This document shows positions 35,962 through 46,095 of a stretch of DNA of 64,000 nt, piece by piece; position 1 is the first letter of the stretch; every line of letters begins with the position of its first letter. Origin of the DNA: Candidatus Berkiella aquae (GTDB lineage Bacteria > Pseudomonadota > Gammaproteobacteria > Berkiellales > Berkiellaceae); the NCBI RefSeq assembly GCF_001431295.2, contig NZ_LKAJ02000001.1, positions 2,046,001 to 2,110,000 on the forward strand, given 5' to 3'. A program made the translations under genes and the position numbers. Under the pieces are notes generated by a model. That model saw only the letters and a program-made list of their open reading frames with translations. It did no database searches and was not told the origin of the DNA.

Positions 35962-38115
35962 ATGTTAAAAAATGCAAGCTTAGGTGTAAAATGGGTTTTA
36001 ACAGCAATAATTTGCTTTTCAACGTTGACACTTCTTGCCGATCCTTCCGATCGCGTTGCTAGATTAAGCCGCATTGAAGGTAATATGAGTTTTTTACCTG
36101 CAGGTGGTGAAGATTGGCTCGATGCCACTCTCAATAGACCACTCGTAGCAGGTGATAGCCTCTGGAATGATGCAAACACCTTCAGTCAATTACAGTTAGG
36201 GGAAGCCAATCTTTACATTGGTTCTAATACGAATATAAACGTACTCAATTTAAATAACGATGTCGCGCAATTTCAGCTTACCGAAGGTTCACTAATTCTC
36301 AAAGTCAATGGTATTAAGCATAATCAAATTTATGAAATTGATACACCCAATCTTGCTTTCACGGTGCAAAAATTAGGTTATTATCGTGTTGATGTCGATA
36401 AAGATGGCAATGCAACTATTGTGCAAATTAATCAAGGACAAGGCCATGTTTATGGTGACAGTCATTCTTATATAATCAACAACGGTCAAGCCTATCGTTT
36501 TACAGGCACCAATCTCGATTACGACCCCAATTTTACAACATTAGCTGAAGATGACTTTGATCGTTGGAGCAATCAACGTCAAGTCGCAAAACAGACTAGG
36601 CAATCGCATACTGTTTCTCAAGAAATCATTGGTGCTGAAGATCTCGATAGCTATGGTAATTGGGTCACTATTGAGGAATATGGTCCTGTTTGGTCGCCAA
36701 GTGATATTGACTCCGATTGGGCACCTTATCGTCATGGTCATTGGGCTTGGATTGAACCTTGGGGTTGGTCATGGATAGGCTTGGAACCATGGGGATTTGC
36801 GCCTTATCATTATGGGCGCTGGGTATATGCTGATAAATGGTATTGGGTGCCTTATTCAGGTGCCGATGTCGTTTATGCGCCTGCTTTGGTTGCCTTTATT
36901 GGCGATGGAAGTTTCGGAGCCGAAATTGGCTGGTTCCCATTAGGCCCAGGCGATATTTATAGTCCGGCTTATGCTGTCAGTTTTAGTTACTTTAAGCAAA
37001 TTAATAGTGGTGATAAATTTATTAATAAAAAACTACTCAAGCAAGCTTATGGCAATCCACACATGCATTTTAATTATCAAAATTTCAAAATCAACAATGG
37101 CATCACCGCGGTTAAAAAAGATGCTTTTCTATCTCCCAACATCAAGCAAGCTCGAGTGCCTCTTAATGCAGCTCAGCTGAATAAAGCGACAATCTCGCAA
37201 AGCATGAATATAAAACCGGTCACGGATACAAAAGATCTAAAAACTTCTCGCTTTAAGCCATCGGAACAAGTGCTAAAGCGTGGTGCATTAACAAAATCTC
37301 AAGTGCCTCAAAATCGACAAACCTTTCAAGCAAGAGGCTTGGGAACAGAAAAAGTGCAAAAAAATGTTGAACCTAAAGCATCAGCATCATTTTCAACATT
37401 ACAACCGGTTAAACCTTCAAAACCTCGAGAGATTGCCAAAGGTTCGGTGAATACTAAACCTGAGCGTACCTTGCAAAAACCTCGCGAACCGGGTGTGCCC
37501 ACTGATAAACAACCCCCTAATTTACGTAAACATTATCAAATCCCAGACAAAGAATTGTTGCAAGCACCTAAACACGAATTGCAACAACCTAAACGTGAAT
37601 TACAGCAAGCGCCACAACGTGAGTTACGTCAACGTCCAGAGCGGGAAATAGAGCAAGCGCCACAACGTGAGTTACGTCAACGTCCAGAGCGGGAAATACA
37701 GCAAGCGCCACAACGTGAGTTACGTCAACGTCCAGAGCGGGAAATACAGCAAGCGCCACAACGTGAGTTACGTCAACGTCCAGAGCGGGAAATAGAGCAA
37801 GCGCCACAACGTGAGTTACGTCAACGTCCAGAGCGGGAAATACAGCAAGCGCCACAACGTGAGTTACGTCAACGTCCAGAGCGGGAAATACAGCAAGCGC
37901 CACAACGTGAGTTACGTCAACGTCCAGAGCGGGAAATACAGCAAGCGCCACAACGTGAGTTGCATCAGGCGCCGCAACGGGAAATACAGCAAGCGCCCCA
38001 ACGTGAATTACGTCAGGCGCCGCAATTGCAGCAAATGCCTCAGCAAATTCAACGTCAAGTACCTCAGCAGCCTATGCCAAAAGCAGCGGTGCCTGATGAT
38101 AAAGGCAAACATTAG
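35962..38115 (+). CDS. Secreted FecR-like / DUF6600 protein with C-terminal Gln/Arg/Pro repeats
   Basis: A 717-residue exported protein. A signal peptide (WVLTAIICFSTLTLLADP) is followed by a FecR-like domain (about 30-180, with VARLSRIEGNMSF and VAGDSLWNDANTFSQLQLGE). A Trp/Tyr-rich DUF6600 region follows (about 225-330), with blocks such as SDWAPYRHGHWAWIEPWGW and YGRWVYADKWYWVPY. The last 150 residues are 16-residue repeats of the form QAPQRELRQRPEREIQ. The repeat tail is basic, Gln-rich and probably extended. The FecR/DUF6600 pairing is known in proteobacteria of unknown role. AAGGCAGG precedes the ATG. It is followed at 28 bases by an M23 peptidase, so both may act in the envelope. Confidence 0.85.
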   Translation: MLKNASLGVKWVLTAIICFSTLTLLADPSDRVARLSRIEGNMSFLPAGGEDWLDATLNRPLVAGDSLWNDANTFSQLQLGEANLYIGSNTNINVLNLNNDVAQFQLTEGSLILKVNGIKHNQIYEIDTPNLAFTVQKLGYYRVDVDKDGNATIVQINQGQGHVYGDSHSYIINNGQAYRFTGTNLDYDPNFTTLAEDDFDRWSNQRQVAKQTRQSHTVSQEIIGAEDLDSYGNWVTIEEYGPVWSPSDIDSDWAPYRHGHWAWIEPWGWSWIGLEPWGFAPYHYGRWVYADKWYWVPYSGADVVYAPALVAFIGDGSFGAEIGWFPLGPGDIYSPAYAVSFSYFKQINSGDKFINKKLLKQAYGNPHMHFNYQNFKINNGITAVKKDAFLSPNIKQARVPLNAAQLNKATISQSMNIKPVTDTKDLKTSRFKPSEQVLKRGALTKSQVPQNRQTFQARGLGTEKVQKNVEPKASASFSTLQPVKPSKPREIAKGSVNTKPERTLQKPREPGVPTDKQPPNLRKHYQIPDKELLQAPKHELQQPKRELQQAPQRELRQRPEREIEQAPQRELRQRPEREIQQAPQRELRQRPEREIQQAPQRELRQRPEREIEQAPQRELRQRPEREIQQAPQRELRQRPEREIQQAPQRELRQRPEREIQQAPQRELHQAPQREIQQAPQRELRQAPQLQQMPQQIQRQVPQQPMPKAAVPDDKGKH
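37606..38037 (+). repeat. 48-bp in-frame tandem repeat array
   Basis: Nine units of 48 bp, starting CAAGCGCCACAACGTGAG, at 37606, 37654, 37702, 37750, 37798, 37846, 37894, 37942 and 37990. The first seven are nearly identical and differ mainly at ATAGAG/ATACAG; the last two have diverged. Each unit encodes 16 residues, so copy-number changes keep the frame. Confidence 0.93.
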
Positions 38116-38142
38116 CAAATTTATTCATATAATGGGGATATT

Positions 38143-39360
38143 ATGATTGCTATATTAAAAAATCATCTGTTACGCAGATTGGTTCATGGCCTGCTCTTTG
38201 CTTGCTTGTATTCCATCTCAACATCCCTTTTTGCTGACTCACTTTTGTCGCAAAAAGAGGTACTCATTTCGGTATTAAAGCCACCTTCTCCCGTGAGCAC
38301 ATTGCAAGGCGAACTTCTGGTTTATGAATTACATATTGTTAACAATACAGACAAAACCCTTCAACTGGGTTTAATAGAGATTATGGATGAGGCCAACAAA
38401 CCCATAACATCTTATTCAGGAACAAAATTACAACAAAATAGTTTTGCCTATGAAAATAATAAACGCCTAGAAGATAAAAATAGGATACTGAAAAAAGGAA
38501 TGGGGGCTTTTGTAACCATTTGGTTATCTCAGCCTATGTTCACGCATGTTCCTAAATCTTTAAATCATGATATTTGGTTTGTTGAATATTCCACTGAAAA
38601 GGGAGAGTCCACCACTTACCCAATCGAGTATACCTTGAGCGTACTTGATGAAAAACCGGTTGTACTGGGCAACCCTCTAAAAGGCACACAGTGGGTCGCT
38701 TCTGCTGCGCTTTCCCCTACTTCCTATCACCGTTTAACCATACTACCGATTGAAGGTAAATTTTATCTTGCACAGCGCTATGCCATTGACTGGATGCAAA
38801 TTTGTGCTGATGGCAAAAGTGTGCATGGCGATCTCCATAAAAATGAAAATTGGAATGGTTTTGGTGATGAAATTTATGCAGTTGCAGATGGGATTGTTTC
38901 TAAAGTCCATGACAATGTAAAAGAAAATATCCCGCCTACTTTACCTGTTCCTCAACTTCCTCTAAACGATATTGGTGGTAATCATGTGATCATCCAAATC
39001 CAGCAAAACGGAAAAACGTATTATGTCCTTAATGCCCATATGCAACCTGGGAGTATTCGTGTCAAAGAAGGCAGTCAGGTTAAAAAAGGACAAGTAATCG
39101 GATTACTTGGCAATACAGGAAATTCATCAGCCCCCCATTTGCATCTGCATGTTTGCGATGCCAACGATCCGCTAAAATGTGAAGGCGTTCCTTTTGTGCT
39201 GGAAAAAGCGAATTTGATTGGCAATGTGGATGAGATTGTCGCGGATTATGGCATTTGGACTCCCATAAAACCGCTACCTAAGAAGAATACAAAACAGTTA
39301 GTTCCGTTAGATAATCAAGTATTTTATTTTAGCAATCAACCACCTAATAAATGTCCCTAA
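38143..39360 (+). CDS. M23-family peptidase (peptidoglycan endopeptidase type)
   Basis: A 405-residue exported protein with a signal peptide (LLFACLYSISTSLFAD). Residues 35-190 form a beta-rich domain that I cannot name. The C-terminal half is M23: the first zinc-site region VHGDLHKNENWNGFGDEIYA, VADGIVSKV, YVLNAHMQPGSIRVKEGSQV and HLHLHVCD with the paired His. Members cleave peptidoglycan cross-links or serve as scaffolds when ligands are lost; here the His and Asp ligands seem intact. GGGGATATT precedes the ATG. Convergent with the giant repeat protein gene, 4 bases apart. Confidence 0.85.
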   Translation: MIAILKNHLLRRLVHGLLFACLYSISTSLFADSLLSQKEVLISVLKPPSPVSTLQGELLVYELHIVNNTDKTLQLGLIEIMDEANKPITSYSGTKLQQNSFAYENNKRLEDKNRILKKGMGAFVTIWLSQPMFTHVPKSLNHDIWFVEYSTEKGESTTYPIEYTLSVLDEKPVVLGNPLKGTQWVASAALSPTSYHRLTILPIEGKFYLAQRYAIDWMQICADGKSVHGDLHKNENWNGFGDEIYAVADGIVSKVHDNVKENIPPTLPVPQLPLNDIGGNHVIIQIQQNGKTYYVLNAHMQPGSIRVKEGSQVKKGQVIGLLGNTGNSSAPHLHLHVCDANDPLKCEGVPFVLEKANLIGNVDEIVADYGIWTPIKPLPKKNTKQLVPLDNQVFYFSNQPPNKCP

Positions 39361-39364
39361 GCGG

Positions 39365-42300
39365 TTAGCGATTTCTGATGCCAGGTTTTCTTTCTTCAGG
39401 ATCGGCTGGTTTAGATTCTGGTTTTGGTGGCTCTATTCCTTTTGGTTTCATATTATTGCCGATATCCATATTCATCATCTCATTCTTATTACTAATATTT
39501 TCAATCGGACTCATCTTGGTATTTAAGGCACTGGTCATTGCAGGACCTCCATCGGCCTTTTGTTCGTCTCCACCAAATCGCATAGAAGGCATACTCGATT
39601 TATTTTCTTTATCGGCCCCCATTCCATTTGATACCCCTGAAGTTAAGGATTGCGCGGTGTTCAGGAGTTTGTCCAGTTCTTGAACCAATTGTTGGGCATC
39701 CATTTGAGTCACTTTATTCGCTAGCCCACTCAGTTCTTTTGATATTGATTCAAGACCATTACCCATTTGAGATTCAGGTCCTCCTTTGCCACCCTCCATG
39801 GAAATTCCTTTAGACATTCCCCCTATACCGCCACCATCCATACTGGGTCCTGTCATACTTTCGGTTGGTACGCCTATTTGATCCTTACCACTTGATTTCA
39901 TCGTATCCGTCATTTTAGCTCCGCCTTCACCACCGCCGGTTGGCATGGCTCCACCCATACCTCCCATGCTTTCGGTTGGATTAGGCATCGACTTCGTCAT
40001 GCCACCTACCTGATCTAGACCTGGTGTTCCACCTTCACCGCCGCCGCTTGGCATGGCTCCACCCATACCACCGATGCTTTCCGTTGGATTAGGCATGCTG
40101 GATGCAGGGCCTCCTTCTCCTCCGAGTTTCGGTGCGCCACCCATTTGATCTGTTGGATTAGGTACTGATTTGCTGATGCCGCCTATACTCTCGGTTGGAT
40201 TAGGCATGCTGGATGCAGGGCCTCCTTCTCCTCCGAGTTTCGGTGCACCACCCATTTGATCTGTTGGATTAGGTACGGATTTGCTGATGCCGCCAACACT
40301 CTCGGTTGGATTAGGCATGCTGGATGCAGGACCTCCTTCTCCTCCGAGTTTCGGTGCGCCACCCATTTGATCCGTTGGATTAGGTACTGATTTGCTGATG
40401 CCGCCTATACTTTCAGTGGGATTAGGCATGCTGGATGCAGGGCCTCCTTCTCCTCCGAGTTTCGGTCCGCCACCCATTTGATCTGTTGGATTAGGTACGG
40501 ATTTGCTGATGCCGCCAACACTCTCGGTGGGATTAGGCATGCTGGATGCAGGGCCTCCTTCTCCTCCGAGTTGTGGTCCTCCAGCCTTTTGCTCCATGGG
40601 ATTAGGTACGGATTTGCTGATGCCGCCAACACTTTCAGTGGGATTAGGCATGCTGGATGCAGGGCCTCCTTCTCCTCCGAGTTGTGGCCCTCCAGCCTTT
40701 TGCTCCATGGGATTAGGTACGGATTTGCTGATGCCGCCAACACTTTCAGTGGGATTAGGCATGCTGGATGCAGGGCCTCCTTCTCCTCCCAGTTGTGGTC
40801 CTCCAGCCTTTTGCTCCATGGGGTTAGGTACTGATTTGCTGATGCCGCCAACACTTTCAGTGGGATTAGGCATGCTGGATGCAGGGCCTCCTTCTCCTCC
40901 GAGTTTCGGTCCGCCACCCATTTGATCTGTTGGATTAGGTACGGATTTGCTGATGCCGCCAACACTTTCAGTGGGATTAGGCATGCTGGATGCAGGGCCT
41001 CCTTCTCCTCCGAGTTGTGGCCCTCCAGCCTTTTGCTCCATGGGATTAGGTACTGATTTGCTGATGCCGCCAATACTCTCGGTGGGATTGGGCATGCTGG
41101 ATGCAGGGCCTCCTTCTCCTCCGAGTTGTGGTCCTCCAGCCTTTTGCTCCATGGGGTTAGGTACTGATTTGCTGATGCCGCCAACACTTTCAGTGGGATT
41201 AGGCATGCTGGATGCAGGGCCTCCTTCTACTCCGAGTTTCGGTCCGCCACCCATTTGATCTGTTGGATTAGGTACGGATTTGCTGATGCCGCCAACACTC
41301 TCGGTGGGATTAGGCATGCTGGATGCAGGGCCTCCGTCTTCTCCTCCGAGTTTCGGTGCGCCACCCATTTGATCTGTTGGATTAGGTACGGATTTGCTGA
41401 TGCCGCCAACACTCTCGGTGGGATTGGGCATGCTGGATGCAGGGCCTCCGTCTTCTCCTCCCAGTTGAGGCCCTCCTGCCTTTTGCTCCATTGGATTAGG
41501 TACTGATTTGCTGATGCCGCTAACACTCTCGGTGGGATTAGGCATGCTGGATGCAGGGCCTCCTTCTCCTCCGAGTTGTGGTCCTCCAGCCTTTTGCTCC
41601 ATGGGATTAGGTACTGATTTGCTGATGCCGCCAACACTTTCAGTGGGATTAGGCATGCTGGATGCAGGGCCTCCTTCTCCTCCGAGTTTCGGTGCGCCAC
41701 CCACTTGATCCGTTGGATTAGGTACTGATTTGCTGATGCCGCCAACACTCTCGGTGGGATTAGGCATGCTGGATGCAGGGCCTCCTTCTCCTCCGAGTTT
41801 CGGTGCGCCACCCATTTGATCCGTTGGATTAGGTACTGATTTGCTGATGCCGCCAACACTTTCGGTGGGATTCTGCGTTGATTGACTCATACCGCCTATC
41901 TGATCCGCACCTGGGATCTCGGTAGCATTATTACCTGCACTACTTGAAGGATCCATTTTGCTGAGATTAATACTTGATTGGACTGTTTGGCCCGCGGCGT
42001 TAAGATTCTTTGCATCATCTTCATCCATCACGCCATGCTTTTGACCTACTTCTCCACTTCGTTGAGAGACTTTGTCAATATTGTCAGGCGCTTCTCCACT
42101 CGCTGCCGATAATCCTGCTTTTGTTCCTTCAGCACCTAATTGAATTTCTTCATGATACTCTTCTCCCACGCCTCCTCTGGCTTGGGTGCCAGCATCAGAA
42201 ATTTGTTTTCCTGCTACTTGGGTGCCGGCATCTGCAACAATATCGGTGCCCGAGGTATAAGCCGTTCCATCCCCCAAACCCATTTGTTGTTGTATTTTAT

Positions 42301-44404
42301 TGACGCCCATCGCATTGGCTGCATTACCAACTTGCTCATTAACCGCGTTCGTCGCACCATAAACATTTGCTGAAGCACCTGCCCCGACGCCTGCAGTCTC
42401 TCCATCAGCAGCAACGTTATAAGCAACTGTGACGGCTGCCGCTGTTCCTACTTTTGCACCGCCTCGAGCTGCATCACGCGTCGCATCATGCCGTTCTTGT
42501 TCACTCACTCGACTATTGGTAGCCGTTTCAACATTGGCACCCACGCCAACAACATCTTTCGCTCCCGATGCAACCGCGGCTTCTGGGTTGGCACTTTCAT
42601 TGCCTTCTGACACTAAATCTGAACCACCTTTAGTGAGGCTATCGGTAGATGACGATGCGGCAGATAAATCTTTCTTCTCTTCTGTTGCACTTGGTATCGC
42701 AGGTTTGATGCTATCAGTAGGTGATGCCGCAGATAAATCTTTCTTCTCTTCTGATGAGCCTAGCGCTGCAGGTTTGATGCTATCAGTAGGTGATGACGAT
42801 GCCGCAGATAAATCTTTCTTTTCTTCTGTTGCGCCTAGCGCTGCAGGTTTGACACTGTCGGTTGGAGATGAGGCTGCGGCAGAAACATCTTTCTTCTCAT
42901 CGGATGGACCTGTTACAGCAGGTTTTATACTATCGGTAGGAGATGATGATGCAGCTGAAACATCTTTCTTCTCTTCTGTTGTGCCTGACACAGCAGGTTT
43001 CACACTACTGGTAGTTGACGGTGTTGATGCGTCTTTTTGCTCTTGCCCATTTGGCTTCGCAGCCATCGAGGTCTCTAATCCTTGCCCTTGCTGTAAATTG
43101 CCAACACCTTCAACAGCACCACCGATTTGCTGACCACCTTGCGTGGCTCCGCGGGTAACTTTCGTTGCTTCATCGGTTGGCACACCAGATTCTTTTAATT
43201 TCCCTTTTATTTCCGAGCCTTTATCAACTGCAACATCAACAACTGGATCGACCACTTGTCTTGTAACCGGAGCCGTCGCTTTACCCACTTCTTTTCCGAT
43301 ACCATAACCCACCGCAGCACCTTCTGGGCTTCTTGTGCCAACTGCACCAATGGCAGCACCACCAAAGGCTGGGCCATTTTCAGCAATACCTTGTTTTAAT
43401 TCTTCTTTGGATTGCTCTCTTTCTTTCGGTGATTTCTTTTCATCTAATGCATCGTTTGCATCACCCGCAATTTTTGAACCATCTTTTACCATCGCGCCAT
43501 ATTGCGCGGTGCTCCCACCTTTTCCAAGCGAAGGTGATGAAGGTGATACAGCTTTATTGTCATCGGCTGCGCTTGTTACGCTGGATTTAACACTATCAGT
43601 AGGTGATAGTGATGCGGCAGATAAATCTTTCTTCTCTTCTGATGAGCCTAGCGCTGCAGGTTTGACACTGTCGGTTGGAGATGAGGCTGCGGCAGAAACA
43701 TCTTTCTTCTCATCGGATGGACCTGTTACAGCAGGTTTTATACTATCGGTAGGAGATGATGATGCAGCTGAAACATCTTTCTTCTCTTCTGTTGTGCCTG
43801 ACACAGCAGGTTTCACACTACTGGTAGTTGACGGTGTTGATGCGTCTTTTTGCTCTTGCCCATTTGGCTTCGCAGCCATCGAGGTCTCTAATCCTTGCCC
43901 TTGCTGTAAATTGCCAACACCTTCAACAGCACCACCGATTTGCTGACCACCTTGCGTGGCTCCGCGGGTAACTTTCGTTGCTTCATCGGTTGGCACACCA
44001 GATTCTTTTAATTTCCCTTTTATTTCCGAGCCTTTATCAACTGCAACATCAACAACTGGATCGACCACTTGTCTTGTAACCGGAGCCGTCGCTTTACCCA
44101 CTTCTTTTCCGATACCATAACCCACCGCAGCACCTTCTGGGCTTCTTGTGCCAACTGCACCAATGGCAGCACCACCAAAGGCTGGGCCATTTTCAGCAAT
44201 ACCTTGTTTTAATTCTTCTTTGGATTGCTCTCTTTCTTTCGGTGATTTCTTTTCATCTAATGCATCATTTGCATCACCCGCAATTTTTGAACCATCTTTT
44301 ACCATCGCGCCATATTGCGCGGTGCTCCCACCCTTGTTTTCTAAGCCTCCTGTTGCTGCAGAAGAATCGGTGAGATTGGATGGAGGTTTGGGTGATTCTG
44401 CCAT
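39365..44404 (-). CDS. Giant low-complexity repeat protein, 1679 residues
   Basis: An unrecognised, Gly/Ser/Pro/Glu/Met-rich acidic protein. Residues about 25-295 and 296-565 are a tandem pair of near-identical 271-residue modules. Each carries QYGAMVKDGSKIAGDAND, AAIGAVGTRSPEGAAVG and a run of Ser/Val/Lys-rich linkers (SSPTDSVKPAVTG). A less repetitive Ala/Gly-rich part follows (about 600-830). Residues about 845-1440 hold some sixteen 37-residue repeats (PNPTESVGGISKSVPNP, EGGPASS). The end is a helical stretch (about 1500-1560) and a Pro/Glu/Lys tail. No signal peptide or clear membrane segment is seen. CAGGAG precedes the ATG. A scaffold, surface or secreted protein is possible; the function is unknown. 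Confidence 0.75.
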   Translation of the reverse strand: MAESPKPPSNLTDSSAATGGLENKGGSTAQYGAMVKDGSKIAGDANDALDEKKSPKEREQSKEELKQGIAENGPAFGGAAIGAVGTRSPEGAAVGYGIGKEVGKATAPVTRQVVDPVVDVAVDKGSEIKGKLKESGVPTDEATKVTRGATQGGQQIGGAVEGVGNLQQGQGLETSMAAKPNGQEQKDASTPSTTSSVKPAVSGTTEEKKDVSAASSSPTDSIKPAVTGPSDEKKDVSAAASSPTDSVKPAALGSSEEKKDLSAASLSPTDSVKSSVTSAADDNKAVSPSSPSLGKGGSTAQYGAMVKDGSKIAGDANDALDEKKSPKEREQSKEELKQGIAENGPAFGGAAIGAVGTRSPEGAAVGYGIGKEVGKATAPVTRQVVDPVVDVAVDKGSEIKGKLKESGVPTDEATKVTRGATQGGQQIGGAVEGVGNLQQGQGLETSMAAKPNGQEQKDASTPSTTSSVKPAVSGTTEEKKDVSAASSSPTDSIKPAVTGPSDEKKDVSAAASSPTDSVKPAALGATEEKKDLSAASSSPTDSIKPAALGSSEEKKDLSAASPTDSIKPAIPSATEEKKDLSAASSSTDSLTKGGSDLVSEGNESANPEAAVASGAKDVVGVGANVETATNSRVSEQERHDATRDAARGGAKVGTAAAVTVAYNVAADGETAGVGAGASANVYGATNAVNEQVGNAANAMGVNKIQQQMGLGDGTAYTSGTDIVADAGTQVAGKQISDAGTQARGGVGEEYHEEIQLGAEGTKAGLSAASGEAPDNIDKVSQRSGEVGQKHGVMDEDDAKNLNAAGQTVQSSINLSKMDPSSSAGNNATEIPGADQIGGMSQSTQNPTESVGGISKSVPNPTDQMGGAPKLGGEGGPASSMPNPTESVGGISKSVPNPTDQVGGAPKLGGEGGPASSMPNPTESVGGISKSVPNPMEQKAGGPQLGGEGGPASSMPNPTESVSGISKSVPNPMEQKAGGPQLGGEDGGPASSMPNPTESVGGISKSVPNPTDQMGGAPKLGGEDGGPASSMPNPTESVGGISKSVPNPTDQMGGGPKLGVEGGPASSMPNPTESVGGISKSVPNPMEQKAGGPQLGGEGGPASSMPNPTESIGGISKSVPNPMEQKAGGPQLGGEGGPASSMPNPTESVGGISKSVPNPTDQMGGGPKLGGEGGPASSMPNPTESVGGISKSVPNPMEQKAGGPQLGGEGGPASSMPNPTESVGGISKSVPNPMEQKAGGPQLGGEGGPASSMPNPTESVGGISKSVPNPMEQKAGGPQLGGEGGPASSMPNPTESVGGISKSVPNPTDQMGGGPKLGGEGGPASSMPNPTESIGGISKSVPNPTDQMGGAPKLGGEGGPASSMPNPTESVGGISKSVPNPTDQMGGAPKLGGEGGPASSMPNPTESIGGISKSVPNPTDQMGGAPKLGGEGGPASSMPNPTESIGGMGGAMPSGGGEGGTPGLDQVGGMTKSMPNPTESMGGMGGAMPTGGGEGGAKMTDTMKSSGKDQIGVPTESMTGPSMDGGGIGGMSKGISMEGGKGGPESQMGNGLESISKELSGLANKVTQMDAQQLVQELDKLLNTAQSLTSGVSNGMGADKENKSSMPSMRFGGDEQKADGGPAMTSALNTKMSPIENISNKNEMMNMDIGNNMKPKGIEPPKPESKPADPEERKPGIRNR
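40095..41870 (-). repeat. 111-bp in-frame tandem repeat array
   Basis: About sixteen units of 111 bp, a few with a 3-base insertion giving 114 bp. They can be tracked by the shared GATTTGCTGATGCCGCC word (near 40168, 40279, 40393, 40504 and on to 41842). Two sub-types alternate irregularly: one ends in TDQMGG-APKL, the other in MEQKAGGPQL. The patchy pattern of sub-types suggests gene conversion or unequal exchange. Confidence 0.9.
42833..44330 (-). repeat. 813-bp tandem duplication inside the giant repeat protein
   Basis: Segments 42833-43517 and 43646-44330 are offset by exactly 813 bp and nearly identical; one difference seen is GCATCG versus GCATCA near 43451/44264. The similarity fades outside this range into the Ser-rich linker. 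Being a multiple of three, the duplication preserves the frame. It looks recent. Confidence 0.9.
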
Positions 44405-44673
44405 TACGGTGGTACTCCTGCAAAATAATACCTTTAATTTATTATACTTAACTCAGATTCTCATGGCCACTAATGAGCGGTATAAATAGACTTAGGTCAT
44501 TCAGTATTTTTGTATTTTTATTCATTATTCATTGAATATCGTTCTAATGTAAGAAGTGCATATACGATGCATTGAAGATTTGCTAGATATTCATTCAATC
44601 TGAGGCTCACTTCAGTTAATCATTTTTTCACTTAACCGATACACTCTCAATATGTCGATTTAGGGTTAAACAT
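44405..44673. other. Divergent promoter region of the giant protein and fumC
   Basis: 269 bases without a frame. AT-rich, with no clear inverted repeat. It should hold both promoters. Confidence 0.4.
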
Positions 44674-46083
44674 ATGCTACGTAAAGAAATGGACAGTTTA
44701 GGAGAAGTGAATGTTCCTGCAGACAAATTATGGGGAGCACAAACACAGCGTTCTTTAGAGCATTTTAGTATTGGGAAAGATTTGATTCCCTCTGAAATGA
44801 TCATTGCTTATGCCATTTTAAAAAAAGCTGCGTGTAACACCAATCATGCAGATAAACGACTAGACGATAAACAACATCAACTTATTGTTCAAGTTTGTGA
44901 TGAGATCCTTGCCGGCAAGCATGATGATATGTTTCCTTTGCATGTTTGGATGACAGGCAGCGGAACACAATTTAATATGAATATGAATGAAGTGATCTCT
45001 AATCGGTGTTGTCAATTATCCAATACCGCCTTAGGCTCAAAAACCCCCATTCACCCTAACGATCATGTTAATATGGCGCAATCTTCAAATGATAGCTTTC
45101 CTTCTGCAATGAATATTGCTGTTGCGATGAATGTAAAGCAAGGGTTATTGCCCGCGCTAAATAAATTAAAAGATGCCATCGCAATGAAATCAGAACAATG
45201 GAAAGATATTATTAAAATTGGTCGTACCCATATGCAAGATGCAACCCCCTTGACGCTGGGTCAGGAATGGTCGGGTTATGTTGGTATGCTGGTAGATGAT
45301 ATTGCAAGAATCGAAAATGCCTTACAAGATGTTTACAAGTTAGCATTAGGGGGCACGGCAGTTGGAACAGGTATCAATTCTTTGCCACATTTTGCAGAAA
45401 ACGCGGCAGCTGAAATCGCACGACTAACCGGTTTACCGTTCACATCGGCCCCCAATAAATTTACCGTTCAAGGTTCTCACGATGCGTTGGTGCAATTTTC
45501 AAGTACCTTGCGCACACTTGCTGTCTCATTATACAAAATAGCCAATGATATTCGTTTATTATCGTGTGGACCTCGAGCAGGATTTGCAGAACTTGTGATC
45601 CCTGAAAATGAACCAGGCTCTTCGATTATGCCTGGCAAGGTCAATCCTACTCAAGTAGAAGCACTGACCATGATTGCGGTACAAGTGATTGCCAATGATG
45701 TTGCTGTTGGGTTTGGTGGCGCAGGTGGCTATCTTGAAATGAACGTTTATAAACCTTTAATGATTTTTAATATCACCCATTCAATTAGAATATTAACTGA
45801 TGGTTGCACCAATTTCCGTAAGTTTCTCATTGAAGGCACAGAGCCTAATTTGAAAAAAATTAAATATTTTCTTGATAATTCACTCATGTTGGTAACTGCG
45901 CTTTCGCCTGTGATTGGTTACGATAAATCTTCTAAAATAGCTCATTTTGCATTAGAGAACGATTTAACGCTAAAAGATGCTGCTTTACAATTAGGCTTTG
46001 TCACAGCAGAAGAGTTCGACAAGATTATCGATCCCGCTAAAATGGTTCACCCAAGCGCCATGCATATCAATGGCCAACATTAA
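44674..46083 (+). CDS. fumC: Fumarate hydratase, class II
   Basis: Oxygen-stable fumarase converting fumarate to L-malate in the TCA cycle. The 469 residues match class II length. Motifs include [20 protein letters not shown] at the N-terminus, the catalytic-loop [13 protein letters not shown], and the substrate region [13 protein letters not shown] with [16 protein letters not shown]. It begins an operon with a malic enzyme 12 bases downstream. Product malate is the substrate of the next enzyme. Confidence 0.94.
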   Translation: MLRKEMDSLGEVNVPADKLWGAQTQRSLEHFSIGKDLIPSEMIIAYAILKKAACNTNHADKRLDDKQHQLIVQVCDEILAGKHDDMFPLHVWMTGSGTQFNMNMNEVISNRCCQLSNTALGSKTPIHPNDHVNMAQSSNDSFPSAMNIAVAMNVKQGLLPALNKLKDAIAMKSEQWKDIIKIGRTHMQDATPLTLGQEWSGYVGMLVDDIARIENALQDVYKLALGGTAVGTGINSLPHFAENAAAEIARLTGLPFTSAPNKFTVQGSHDALVQFSSTLRTLAVSLYKIANDIRLLSCGPRAGFAELVIPENEPGSSIMPGKVNPTQVEALTMIAVQVIANDVAVGFGGAGGYLEMNVYKPLMIFNITHSIRILTDGCTNFRKFLIEGTEPNLKKIKYFLDNSLMLVTALSPVIGYDKSSKIAHFALENDLTLKDAALQLGFVTAEEFDKIIDPAKMVHPSAMHINGQH

Positions 46084-46095
46084 CAAGGAAACATC

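Noticed and set aside
37589..37951. 120-codon minus-strand frame of repeated 16-residue units (Val/Ala/Asp/His-rich)
   Set aside because: It is the antisense of the 48-bp repeat array in the FecR/DUF6600 gene; open only because the repeat has no stop in that frame.
40405..41859. Two long minus-strand frames in another phase of the 111-bp repeat array, and several plus-strand ones
   Set aside because: Open frames are created by the repeat period being a multiple of three. The continuous 1679-residue frame with a proper ribosome site explains the region.
37606..41870. CRISPR-like regular repeats
   Set aside because: Repeats are 48 and 111 bp with no unique spacers and are in-frame coding sequence.
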